64,000 bases of DNA from Myxococcales bacterium. GTDB taxonomy: Bacteria; Myxococcota_A; Bradymonadia; UBA7976; UBA1532. Shown piece by piece: positions 56,701 to 64,000 of the stretch (its first letter is position 1; each line of letters starts with the position of its first letter). The DNA is taken from the NCBI GenBank assembly GCA_020633465.1, contig JACKDN010000005.1, forward strand, positions 248,001 to 312,000, in the 5' to 3' direction. The translations under genes were made by a program, and so were the position numbers. The notes beneath the pieces are model-generated. The model was not told where the DNA came from. It worked only from the letters and a program-made list of their open reading frames with translations, and made no database searches.

Positions 56701-59700
56701 AGCACCTCGAGCCCGACGCCGCGCTCGACCTGGGCCGCGTGCACCTGTACGAGCGCGGCGACGCGGCGCGCGCCGTGCCCTACGTCCTGCGCGCCGCCCG
56801 CGCCCTGCCCGATCGCGTGGACGTCGCCGCCGACCTGGCCGAGGCCCGCGCCGTGCTGGGCGAGGTCGACCGCGCGGTCACCCTGCTCGAGCAGGCCATC
56901 GCGGCCACCGACGCCGATCACGCCGCCGCCCGCAACGTGCTGCGCCTGCGCCTCGCGCGCCTGCTCGAGGAGCACGCCCACGACACCGACCGCGCCCGCC
57001 GCGTGTACCGCGACGCGCTGGACGAGGGCCTGGACGATCTCACCGTGCTCGACCGCGTCGACCGGCTGGCCATCGCGGCGCAGGACTGGGAGACGCTGCG
57101 CCTGGTGGTCGAGCGCTCGATCGACGCCGCGCGCCGCCGCGGCGCCGAGCCGGCCGAGCTGCGCGACCTGCACCGCCGCCTGGCGCACCACCTGCACCAC
57201 CGGCTGAACCGCCCGCGCGAGGCGGCCGCGGCCTACGTCGAGGCCTTCGAGCTCGACCCCACGGACCTGCGCAGCTTCCGCACCACCGAGCAGCTGCTGA
57301 CCGAGCACCCCGCGCCCGACCTGCAGATCCGCCTGTACCGCACCCTGCTCGAGCACACGCCGCCGGGCCTGCGCCGCCGGCTGGCGGTGGGCCTGCGCCT
57401 CGTGGCGGCCTACGAGAGCGAGGATCGCATCGAGGACGCCGCGCGGCTGCTCGAGGATCTGCACCGCGAGGCGCCGGGCGAGGGCGAGGTGCTGGCCGCG
57501 CTGGAGCGCGTGTACCGCCGCGCCGAGCGCTGGCCCGCGCTGGTCGAGATGTACGAGCAGGGGCTGGCCGGCCTGGACGCGCCCGCGGCCCGCGCGACGC
57601 TGCTGCGCCGCCTGGCCCAGGCCTACGAGGTGGGCCTGCGCGACCTGCCCGCCGCCACCGAGGTGTACCGCAAGCTGCTCGACCAGGATCCCGGCGACGC
57701 CGCCGCCCTGCGCGCGCTGGCCCGGCTGCTCGAGGCGCAGCGCCGCTGGCCCGAGCTGCTCGAGGTCAGCGAGCGCGAGCTGGGGCTGACCAGCAGCGCG
57801 CGTCAGCAGGCCTACATCTACTTCCGCATGGGCAGCCTGCACGAGACGCAGCTTCACGATCTGGTGGCCGCCGCCAAGGACTACCGCCGCGCGCTCGAGC
57901 TGGATCCCCGCTGCTTCCCCGCGCTGCACGGCCTGCGCGAGATCGCCGCCAACGCGGGCCACTGGGCCACCGTCGTCGAGTACCTGCGCCGCGAGCTCGA
58001 GCTGTGGGACGAGCCCCGCGAGCGCGCGTCGGTGCTGGCCCGCATCGCCGAGATCTACGAGACGCGGCTGCGCGACCGGCCCCAGGCGCTGACGCACTAC
58101 CGCCAGGCCATCACCGTGTGGCCCTCGTGCCTGCCCGCCGCCCGGGCGCTGGCCGACCGCGCCTTCGCCGAGGGCCGCTACGAAGAGGCGCACGGCCACT
58201 TCCAGGTGCTGACCCAGCAGAACCTGGACAAGGTGCCGCACAAGACGCGCGCCGAGCTGTTCTACAAGCGCGGCGTGGTCGCCACCGCGCTGGGGCGGCA
58301 GCTCGAGGCCATCGAGTGCCTGAAGCTGGCGCTCGAGTTCGACGCCGACCACACCGACGCGCTGCACGCGCTGGTGCGCGCCTACGCCGGGCAGCCGCGC
58401 GACGAGGGCTTCGCCGATCTGATGCGCCGGCTCGAGGACGCCTACGCCGCCCACGGCAAGGCCGGGCGCCCCGACGAGCAGGCGCGCATCGACATCCTGC
58501 GCGGCTACGCGGCCGAGCAGGCCCTCGACCTCGAGGCCGCCGCCGCCCACTACGCCCGGGCGCTCGAGCTGCAGCCGGCTTCCCTGGCCGTCGCCCGCCC
58601 GCTGGTCGACCTCTTCGTGAAGCAGCGGCGCTGGTCCGACGCCACCGGCGTGCTGCGCCGCTTCACCGCCGGCGACCCCCCCGCGGACGACGCCGCGCGC
58701 GCCCGCTACGTGGCCGCCGCGATGCAGGAGGGCGCCCTGTGGGTGGACGGCGCGGTGCAGCCGGGCCGCGCCATCGAGTGCTTCCAGCGGGTGCTGGCGG
58801 TCGAGCCGCAGGACGAGGCCGCGCTGTTTCAGATGGCCCAGTGCCACTACCTGCAGCGCCGCTACGAGGACGCGCGGGAGACCATGCGCCGGCTGCTGGC
58901 CGACGCGCCCATGCTGCACGCGCGCGACAAGGCGCTCTACACCTTCTACCTGGGGCGCATCCAGCAGGAGGGCTTCGCCGATCCCGAGGCGGCCGAGAGC
59001 CTGTTCCGGCAGGCGCTCGACCTCGACCCGCACTGTGCGTCGGCGCTGCTCGCGCTGCTGGCCCTGCTGTCGTTGCAGGGGCGCGAGGCCTCGATCCCCG
59101 CGCTGCTGCGCAAGCACGCCGATCCCCTGCTGGCCGACGACGTCACCGACGCCCCCACCGCCGCCCTGCGCACCTTCGTCGCCGGCCTGGCCCTGCGCGA
59201 GGGCGCCCCCGACCGCGCCCGCCGCCTGCTGACCCCGGTAGCCGAGCGCGACGGGCCCGGCGCCCGCCACGCCCGCTTCGCCCTGGTGCAGGTGCACGCC
59301 CGCGCCGGCGATCTGGGCGCCGCCCGCCGCCAGCTGTACCGCGCGCTGGACGAGGACGTCTGCGATCTCGACGCCCTGCGCGCGATGGACGAGCTGCTGG
59401 CCCGCGAGCAGGACGACGAGTGGCGCTACCAGGTGCTCAGCGTGCTCGAGCTGCTCGACGCCCTGGCCGACGACGAGCGCGACGCCTTCCAGCGCCTGGA
59501 CGATCGCGCCCGCAAGCAGCGCGATCGCGGCGGCCGCGCGCTGGGCGACGAGCACGTCCAGCAGCTCTTGGCCCACCCCTCGTTCCGCAGCCCGCTGGTG
59601 CCCCTCATCGGCCTCTGCGACGAGGCCCTGCGCGGCCGCTTCTCGGCCCGCCCGCGGCCCCTGCTGCCCCGCGCCGCCCAGGTGACCGGCCGCCGCCACC

Positions 59701-60341
59701 CCTTCAGCCTCGAGGTGCGCACGCTGCAGACCGTGCTGGGCTACCGCGGCTTCGACCTGTACTTCCTGCCCGAGCACCCCGAGCTGGTCAGCGTCTGGCC
59801 CGGCCCGCGCCCGGTGATCGTGCTGGGCCGCGACGCCCTGCTCGACACCGCCACCACCGCCGAGCGCCGCTTCCTGGCCGGCCGCGCCGCCTTCTTCTGC
59901 CGCGCCGGCCTGGCCCGGGTGCACGACCTGGGGCCCGAGCGCACGCTCGACATGCTGCAGCAGCTCGAGGCCCTGTTCGTGCCGCGCCCGGACGACGAGA
60001 GTCCGCCCACGCTGGTCGAGGCCCTGCCCGAGCGCGTGGCCGAGGCCCTCACCGCCGCCGTCGACGCCGTGCCCACCGGCACGCTGCCCGTCCTGCACAC
60101 CGGCGAGGCCGTCATCGAGGGCATCGCGCGCACCGCCGATCGCGCCGGCCTGCTGACCAGCGGCCGCCTGCGCGCCGCCGCCACTTGCCTCGCCCGTGAC
60201 CGCGGCGTGGGATCGGCCATGCCGGCCGCGCGCGACCTGACCTGGGCGGTCAGAAGCGGGTCGCGCCTCAGGGACCTCGTCAAGTATGCTCTCTCGGAGC
60301 AGTACCACCAGCTACGGCACGCCGCCGGCCTGGCCCTCTGA
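53775..60341 (+). CDS. Giant TPR-repeat protein (2188 residues)
   Basis: A 2188-residue protein without signal peptide or membrane helix. Most of it is ~34-residue helical hairpins of the TPR/HAT type (for example LLKEAADHDPVAAW-like, YRAALAESPEDARTLAELERLYRRLDR, YRKLLDQDPGDAAALRALARLLEAQRRW, YRRALELDPRCFPALHGLREIAANAGHW). Residues ~650-830 are a low-complexity acidic/Pro-rich linker. The C-terminal ~300 residues (RRHPFSLEVRTLQTVLGYRGFDLYFLP...) look like a separate folded domain. The GTG start overlaps the kinase stop by 4 nt. It is probably a signalling scaffold for the kinase. Start-to-stop integrity is striking next to the broken genes upstream. Confidence 0.9.
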   Translation: MKTPLPGRETVRGPAPRIDLPDAAQWRRHVALLARRAAQLKDPVAVARQHHQRARVLHDELGDEPAAVEAWRAALAAWPGHLPTLLDLRDRALADDDVELARDVFDRAVEVLARPGADRADAAEVAGFFLLVWLMRWPDPPRARRALAALVEAGDPLGLAGRLGHLCLAPDDRIEALRAQLEAGASDRAAPAAELGQSLLDAGQAATGEALLLEAADHDPVAAWVLLEHAWRAGEPLDRARALARMAARCSEGAGPALRFLAGEQWEFALHDPERAEAFYDDAAGGSLDTVVALKRVLGALAVDPLAYAATLEDEAAAIDDPRLAGVLLLRAAQRFAALDDADRARRIARRAAERWPDDPRPRRLLERAAWSEGRLDTLGPHLAVGADPALARALRAALLEHGRRDPAAALDSLGPLDPEADRLLLRARGRLAPDTDARLRAWQHEANLLGSGERRADLYLRIARHYAGHAGQHEKALTYLFWVLDHDAEHLTALRLIEHVCRSTRRHRPLMEVIARSLRLLDQPEDRAPLQRELAALWEAVEDDPDRSVDLYRAALAESPEDARTLAELERLYRRLDRLPDLRTLYEGVLAQDIATERRAAVSLKLARLLADAFDDKAAAARLAREALATAPPGDTREALSALVHRLGDAPPAPPKPARDGRTQPVPPVRPRSDELDALDAAPVFDAAEIEALDATRAEVPPLPPLAPLPRIERDGHVDDEDQLTRQVLPGVVALLPEAGEAEPDTITSDDPANGSLGSVADSGLFDVPPAEPEAMDFLGAEKARDRTLDPGRAIIARKLRRSRGAERAADWPHAEDAGVASAVRALEEGDRLEARVEAAYTLGARYEALDDRAAAVRAYKAVLSYQAGAAQAIARLEALYRETGDWKGLAQVLVGEVARTGDVARKRALLLEVARLAAGPLEDPAAAVARFEEALALGPTDRAVVHELAALLRRIRRWDDYAELLHAHGLDEPEHLEPDAALDLGRVHLYERGDAARAVPYVLRAARALPDRVDVAADLAEARAVLGEVDRAVTLLEQAIAATDADHAAARNVLRLRLARLLEEHAHDTDRARRVYRDALDEGLDDLTVLDRVDRLAIAAQDWETLRLVVERSIDAARRRGAEPAELRDLHRRLAHHLHHRLNRPREAAAAYVEAFELDPTDLRSFRTTEQLLTEHPAPDLQIRLYRTLLEHTPPGLRRRLAVGLRLVAAYESEDRIEDAARLLEDLHREAPGEGEVLAALERVYRRAERWPALVEMYEQGLAGLDAPAARATLLRRLAQAYEVGLRDLPAATEVYRKLLDQDPGDAAALRALARLLEAQRRWPELLEVSERELGLTSSARQQAYIYFRMGSLHETQLHDLVAAAKDYRRALELDPRCFPALHGLREIAANAGHWATVVEYLRRELELWDEPRERASVLARIAEIYETRLRDRPQALTHYRQAITVWPSCLPAARALADRAFAEGRYEEAHGHFQVLTQQNLDKVPHKTRAELFYKRGVVATALGRQLEAIECLKLALEFDADHTDALHALVRAYAGQPRDEGFADLMRRLEDAYAAHGKAGRPDEQARIDILRGYAAEQALDLEAAAAHYARALELQPASLAVARPLVDLFVKQRRWSDATGVLRRFTAGDPPADDAARARYVAAAMQEGALWVDGAVQPGRAIECFQRVLAVEPQDEAALFQMAQCHYLQRRYEDARETMRRLLADAPMLHARDKALYTFYLGRIQQEGFADPEAAESLFRQALDLDPHCASALLALLALLSLQGREASIPALLRKHADPLLADDVTDAPTAALRTFVAGLALREGAPDRARRLLTPVAERDGPGARHARFALVQVHARAGDLGAARRQLYRALDEDVCDLDALRAMDELLAREQDDEWRYQVLSVLELLDALADDERDAFQRLDDRARKQRDRGGRALGDEHVQQLLAHPSFRSPLVPLIGLCDEALRGRFSARPRPLLPRAAQVTGRRHPFSLEVRTLQTVLGYRGFDLYFLPEHPELVSVWPGPRPVIVLGRDALLDTATTAERRFLAGRAAFFCRAGLARVHDLGPERTLDMLQQLEALFVPRPDDESPPTLVEALPERVAEALTAAVDAVPTGTLPVLHTGEAVIEGIARTADRAGLLTSGRLRAAATCLARDRGVGSAMPAARDLTWAVRSGSRLRDLVKYALSEQYHQLRHAAGLAL

Positions 60342-60378
60342 GGCCGGTCGCACGGGGAGGGCCGGGCGAACCGGATCG

Positions 60379-61191
60379 ATGTCGAAGAAGTTCTTCCTGG
60401 GCACCAACACCGTCGAGGACGTCACCTTCCTGAAGGTGTCGGGCGTCGTCGACGAGGACAACACGCTCGCCGGCAGCCTCAAGAAGATCGACGGCAGGAC
60501 GGTCATCGTCGATCTCAGCGAGGTCACCCGCATCAACAGCTGCGGGGTGCGCGACTGGGTCAACTGGCTGAACGATCTGGGGGCGCGCGGCAAGCGCGTC
60601 ATCTTCGTGCGCTGCAGCCCGTGCATCGTCAACCAGATCAACCTGGTCAACAACTTCGTCGGCGGCGGCATGGTGAAGAGCTTCTTCGCCCCCTACTACT
60701 GCCCGCGCTGCGATCTCGAGCAGATGGAGCTCTTGCAGGTCGAGGCCTTCGCCGGCATGGAGCAGCCGGCCGCGCCGCCGGTGCGCGGGGGCAACTGCAA
60801 CCAGGTGACCTGCGAGATGGGCTTCGACGACATCGAAGAGGCCTACTTCGCCTTCCTGCCGCGCAACACGGGGCAGGTGGTGGACGCCGAGCTGCGCAAG
60901 CACCTCGCCTCGCTGAGCCCGACGATTCAGGATCGCATCAAGCGCCTCGACACCATGGAGCGCGGCGAGGAGACCGGGCGCACGCCGATCAGCGGCATGT
61001 ACTCGCCGTTGACCGTGACGACGACCGGCGTCAGCCTCAGCGGGCGCGAGTCGATCAACGTGGTGCCCAACGAGGCCGCCGCCGCGCCGGAGCAGCCGGC
61101 CAACAAGCTGACCGCCCTGCTCACCGCCGCCGCGCTGGCGCTGATCGGGGCCATCATCGCCTATGTGGTGTTCGTGATCGGTGACCGCTGA
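60379..61191 (+). CDS. STAS-like protein with Cys cluster and C-terminal membrane anchor
   Basis: A 270-residue protein. Residues ~1-115 resemble an anti-sigma-antagonist STAS domain (VTFLKVSGVVDEDNTLAGSLKKI, VIVDLSEVTRINSCGVRDWVNWLN, RVIFVRCSPCIVNQINLV). A Cys-containing segment (YYCPRCDLEQ, later NCNQVTCEMG) may bind zinc. A linker and a C-terminal TM helix (LTALLTAAALALIGAIIAYVVFVI) tether it to the membrane. The phospho-acceptor Ser region reads INSCGVR. It is the first of three overlapping or tightly spaced genes that end in a SpoIIE phosphatase. Confidence 0.82.
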   Translation: MSKKFFLGTNTVEDVTFLKVSGVVDEDNTLAGSLKKIDGRTVIVDLSEVTRINSCGVRDWVNWLNDLGARGKRVIFVRCSPCIVNQINLVNNFVGGGMVKSFFAPYYCPRCDLEQMELLQVEAFAGMEQPAAPPVRGGNCNQVTCEMGFDDIEEAYFAFLPRNTGQVVDAELRKHLASLSPTIQDRIKRLDTMERGEETGRTPISGMYSPLTVTTTGVSLSGRESINVVPNEAAAAPEQPANKLTALLTAAALALIGAIIAYVVFVIGDR

Positions 61192-61735
61192 AGGCCCGAA
61201 CGAGGCGCTCCTGGCCCGCATCCGCGCCCTCGGCGCGGTGTTCGTGGACGCGTACGTCGTCGTCGACGCCGAGCGCCGGCTGATCGACTTCAACCCCCAC
61301 TACCGGGCCTTCTTCAGCCGCGCGCAGGCGCGGCGATTGAAGGGCAGCACGTGCTGCGCGTTCATGCGCCTGGGCGTCTGCGCGGGTGACACCTGCCTGG
61401 CGCGCCGCTGCCTGGAGGCGGGCGAGAACGTGCGCTACGACGAGATCCCGGCCGAGATCGAGGGCGAGGCCGAGCCGCGGCAGGTGATCGCGAGCGCCGC
61501 GCCGGTGGGCGACGCCAGCGAGGGCGGGCCGGTGGCGCTGATCCTGCTGCGCGACGTGTCGGACGCCGCCGGGGTGCAGCGCAAGTACCAGGACATGCTC
61601 GAGCGCGAGACGCGGCAGAAGGAGAAGCTGCGCGAGGAGATCGCCCGGAAGACGAAGGAGCTGGTGGACACCAACCAGCAGCTCAACCGGGTGCAGAAGG
61701 AGCTGTTGACGCTGCGCAAGGGGCTGTTCGGATAG
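61181..61735 (+). CDS. PAS-like protein with Cys cluster and coiled-coil tail
   Basis: A 184-residue protein. A PAS-like fold (~10-125: LGAVFVDAYVVVDAERRLIDFNPHYRAFFS, VALILLRDVSDAAG) contains a cysteine-rich insertion (GSTCCAFMRLGVCAGDTCLARRC), which could hold a metal or Fe-S cluster or act as a redox switch. Residues ~125-180 are a coiled coil (VQRKYQDMLERETRQKEKLREEIARKTKELVDTNQQ). The GTG start lies 11 nt inside the STAS-like gene. No output enzyme domain: it probably senses and signals to the next-door phosphatase through the coiled coil. Confidence 0.82.
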   Translation: MTAEGPNEALLARIRALGAVFVDAYVVVDAERRLIDFNPHYRAFFSRAQARRLKGSTCCAFMRLGVCAGDTCLARRCLEAGENVRYDEIPAEIEGEAEPRQVIASAAPVGDASEGGPVALILLRDVSDAAGVQRKYQDMLERETRQKEKLREEIARKTKELVDTNQQLNRVQKELLTLRKGLFG

Positions 61736-61737
61736 CG

Positions 61738-63378
61738 ATGCTGAAGGCGCTCAAGAGCCTGCCCATCAGCGTCAAGCTGATGGCCACCACGACGCTGCTG
61801 CTGCTGTTCACCGTCGGGCTGTACGGCGTGATGAACCTGCGCGATCTGAGCGCGGCGTACGACGAGGCGCGGCTGGATCAGCAGCAGATGCTCGAGCGAT
61901 CGGTGGCGGTGGACGCGCGCAACGTGTCCGGCGCCATCGCGCGCACGTCCAGCCTGCTGATCTCGGCGACGGCCTACGGCGATCTGAAGGCGCTGCTCGA
62001 GAAGCTGCAGGCGGGCGACGAGCGGCTGCTGTTCGTGCAGGTGCGCGAGGGCGGCAAGACCGTGGCCGAGGTGGGTGACATCGCCGCGGCGACGGCCGGC
62101 CTCGAGGCCATGCCCGACAAGGCGCCGCAGAACGAGGGCGACGGGCCGGGCGAGGACAGCGTGCTGGGCAAGGGCGGCGAGCCGCAGCTGCTGCGTATCA
62201 TCGTGCCCTTCGGCGACGAGGGGCTCAGCGGGCAGGTCGACGCGGGCTGGTCGATCGCCGACATCGCCGAGCGCACGCGGCGCATCGAGCAGCGCATCGA
62301 CGAGCGCAAGCGGCTGGCGACGATCAACGCGCTGTTCGTCGGCGGCATGATCGTGCTGTTGGGCGTGGTGCTGACCATCCTGCAGAGCCTGCGCATCAGC
62401 CGGCCGGTGCGCGAGCTGACCGAGAGCGTCGAGCGCATCGCGCACGGCGATCTGAGCGAGCGCGCGGTGGTCGACAGCACCGACGAGATCGGGGTGCTGG
62501 GCCGCAACTTCAACTACATGGCCGAGCGCATCGGCGTGCTGCTGCGCGAGACGAAGGAGAAGGCGACCTACGAGAAGGAGATGGAGGTCGCGCGGGTGAT
62601 CCAGGAGTCGCTGCTGCCGCCCTCGCAGCTGATCGACCGCGGCTTCATGGAGTTCATCGGCTACTTCAAGTCGGCCAGCATCTGCGGCGGCGACTGGTGG
62701 AACTACGCCGAGCTGGCCGACGGCCGCCTGCTGATCCTCATCGGCGACGTGACCGGCCACGGCGTGTCGAGCGCGATGATCACCGCGGCCGCGAAGTCGT
62801 GCTGCGACACCCTGCGCCACGTCACCGAGGGCGAGCTGACGGTGACGTTCCTGCTCGAGGAGCTGAACAAGACCATCTACGAGGCGGCCAACCGGCGCTT
62901 CGTGATGACCTTCTTCGCCACCATCATCGACCCCGAGGCGCGCACCATCACCTTCAGCAACGCGGGCCACAACTTCCCGCTGCTGTTCCGCAGCAACCCG
63001 CCGCCCGGCGAGCCGGCCATCGTGCCGCTGGTCACCCGCGGCAACCGCCTGGGCGACGTGATGGAGTCGCGCTTCCTCGAGCGCACCGTGCCCTACAGCC
63101 CCGGCGACGTGCTGGTGTGGTACACGGACGGCATCACCGAGGGCATGGGCAAGAGCGGCGAGGAGTACAGCGAGAAGCGCTTCCGCCGCAGCATCCGCTC
63201 GGTGCTCGACAAGGGCGCCGACGTGATTCTCGACAAGGTGATCCGCGACGCCGAGGCGTTCTTCGCCGACTTCACGAACCCCGAGGACGACATCACGCTG
63301 GTGGTGGGCAAGTTCCGCGACCGGCCGGCCGCGCGCGAGCAGGCGCCGCCGAGGCCGCCGCCCCCGCCGGTCGGCTGA
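61738..63378 (+). CDS. Membrane HAMP-SpoIIE (PP2C-type) phosphatase
   Basis: A 546-residue RsbU-like phosphatase. TM1 (~16-31), a ~160-residue extracytoplasmic sensor segment, TM2 (INALFVGGMIVLLGVVLTIL), HAMP (~215-270) and a SpoIIE/PP2C domain (~290-535). The metal-binding acids are in GGDWWNYAELADG and LIGDVTGHGVSSAM, followed by FFATIID, FSNAGHNFPLL, YTDGITEGMG and EDDITLVVGKF. Such enzymes dephosphorylate STAS-domain antagonists to free sigma factors or other partners. The STAS-like gene two places upstream is the natural substrate. A Pro-rich tail ends the protein. Confidence 0.95.
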   Translation: MLKALKSLPISVKLMATTTLLLLFTVGLYGVMNLRDLSAAYDEARLDQQQMLERSVAVDARNVSGAIARTSSLLISATAYGDLKALLEKLQAGDERLLFVQVREGGKTVAEVGDIAAATAGLEAMPDKAPQNEGDGPGEDSVLGKGGEPQLLRIIVPFGDEGLSGQVDAGWSIADIAERTRRIEQRIDERKRLATINALFVGGMIVLLGVVLTILQSLRISRPVRELTESVERIAHGDLSERAVVDSTDEIGVLGRNFNYMAERIGVLLRETKEKATYEKEMEVARVIQESLLPPSQLIDRGFMEFIGYFKSASICGGDWWNYAELADGRLLILIGDVTGHGVSSAMITAAAKSCCDTLRHVTEGELTVTFLLEELNKTIYEAANRRFVMTFFATIIDPEARTITFSNAGHNFPLLFRSNPPPGEPAIVPLVTRGNRLGDVMESRFLERTVPYSPGDVLVWYTDGITEGMGKSGEEYSEKRFRRSIRSVLDKGADVILDKVIRDAEAFFADFTNPEDDITLVVGKFRDRPAAREQAPPRPPPPPVG

Positions 63379-63432
63379 GGCGCGGCCCCGTCGAAGTGGC
63401 GACCGGGTGGGACGCTGCTTTAGAGTCGCCCC

Positions 63433-64000
63433 ATGCACCTGCCATCCGCCGCCGCCGCCGCGATGAGACGTCTGCTGTTGCGCCTCGCCCTGGGCGGGGC
63501 GCTGGGCGCCGTCGTCGCCCCGCGGCCCGCCGCGGCGCAGGGGCGCTACGTCCCGCAGGCCGCCGCCCAGCGCCACTTCGAGGACGGCGAGCGCCTGCAG
63601 CAGGCCGGCGATACGCTGCGCGCCGGCGGCGACGCCGAGGACGCCAAGGGCAAGTACCGCGAGGCCGTCGACGCCTTCCGCGAGGCCGTCGAGGCCGATC
63701 CCGGCTGGCTGGACGCCTACGCGCGCCTGGGCCTGCTGTACTACCAGCTCGAGGACTGGAAGGCCGCCCTTCCGCTGCTGCGCGAGGCCCAATCGAAGGG
63801 GAAGGACAACCTCGACGTGGCCTTCTGGCTGGGCCAGCACGAGCTGCGCGGGGGCGACCCGGCCGCCGGCCTGAAGCTGCTCGAGCGCGTGGCCGCCGAG
63901 ACCGAGCGCTTCCCCGAGGTGTACGTCGTCCTCGGCAACCACTACTACAACGCCAAGGACTATCGGCGCGCCCAGCCCGCCTTCGAGCAGTACCTGCGGC
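63433..64000 (+). CDS. Exported TPR protein, 3' end beyond window
   Basis: The first 189 residues of a protein running off the right edge. A signal peptide (a better start may be the ATG at 63463, MRRLLLRLALGGALGAVV, ending RPAAAQ) is followed by TPR hairpins: YREAVDAFREAVEADPGWLDAYARLGLLYYQLEDWKAALPLLREA and VYVVLGNHYYNAKDYRRAQPAFEQYL. It is probably periplasmic or outer-membrane associated. It is separated from the phosphatase gene by 54 bp; TTTAGAGT at 63419-63426 might be part of its promoter. Confidence 0.85.
   Translation, partial: MHLPSAAAAAMRRLLLRLALGGALGAVVAPRPAAAQGRYVPQAAAQRHFEDGERLQQAGDTLRAGGDAEDAKGKYREAVDAFREAVEADPGWLDAYARLGLLYYQLEDWKAALPLLREAQSKGKDNLDVAFWLGQHELRGGDPAAGLKLLERVAAETERFPEVYVVLGNHYYNAKDYRRAQPAFEQYLR

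Noticed and set aside
53646..60308. A 2200-codon open frame antisense to the TPR gene
   Set aside because: Low-complexity Gly/Gln/Val/Ala composition and no motif; the plus strand has clear TPR hairpins.

Overview
The window is very GC-rich (roughly 70% by eye), densely coded DNA. It looks like a chromosomal segment of a Myxococcota-type bacterium. The supporting signs are MopE-like Cys/Asp repeats with a MYXO-CTERM-like tail, several eukaryote-like Ser/Thr kinases, caspase-like and FGE-like domain fusions, Asp/Pro-rich 'PDAxxDMG' lipoproteins and many TPR/Sel1 proteins. No 16S rRNA gene is present, so the lineage is an inference.

Layout. 1-2089: housekeeping genes (3' end of rsmB, rpe, tRNA-Pro(CGG), a two-way terminator, yciO, yhbY). 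2147-19475: a VWA/MopE surface protein, an MshEN-domain protein, an Mrp-type Fe-S carrier, a frameshifted envelope protein, a lipoprotein with a frame-disrupted GMGGEP repeat stalk, an NqrB/RnfD-like membrane domain fused to Cys-Sel1 repeats, a lipoprotein, a glutathionyl-hydroquinone reductase-like GST, a REC-PAS-kinase with its own response regulator, and a methyltransferase. 19576-28746: a HEAT-like protein, a 550-bp hairpin-rich non-coding stretch, then an exosortase / VIT-VWA-PEP-CTERM target / two-component system cluster and a DUF362-CBM9 lipoprotein. 28747-29369: a convergent intergenic region built of hexanucleotide arrays arranged as nested perfect inverted repeats. 29370-36809: msrB, a TonB receptor with two lipoproteins, a dicarboxylate-type symporter and a tandem peptidoglycan-binding-like protein.

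36988-52549 is an accessory island with the look of a conflict or signalling locus. A minus-strand operon encodes a small protein, a nitrilase-fold protein, a winged-helix regulator and a phosphoribosyltransferase-like protein. Divergent to it is a caspase-like/Ser-Thr kinase/FGE-like triple fusion. Next comes a minus-strand caspase-like/NACHT/FGE-like gene with one homopolymer frameshift. After that is a tandem array in which Rpn-like (PD-(D/E)XK plus DUF4351) genes alternate with Cys-rich small membrane proteins: four membrane-protein copies and three Rpn copies. Only one Rpn copy keeps its nuclease core.

52582-64000 returns to signalling: a Ser/Thr kinase overlapping a 2188-residue TPR protein, then an overlapping trio (membrane-anchored STAS-like protein, Cys-rich PAS-like protein, HAMP-SpoIIE phosphatase) resembling a partner-switching module, and a TPR protein cut by the window end.

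At least 14 apparent single-base indels are concentrated in repeats and C/G runs. Some of the broken genes may therefore be sequencing artefacts rather than real pseudogenes.
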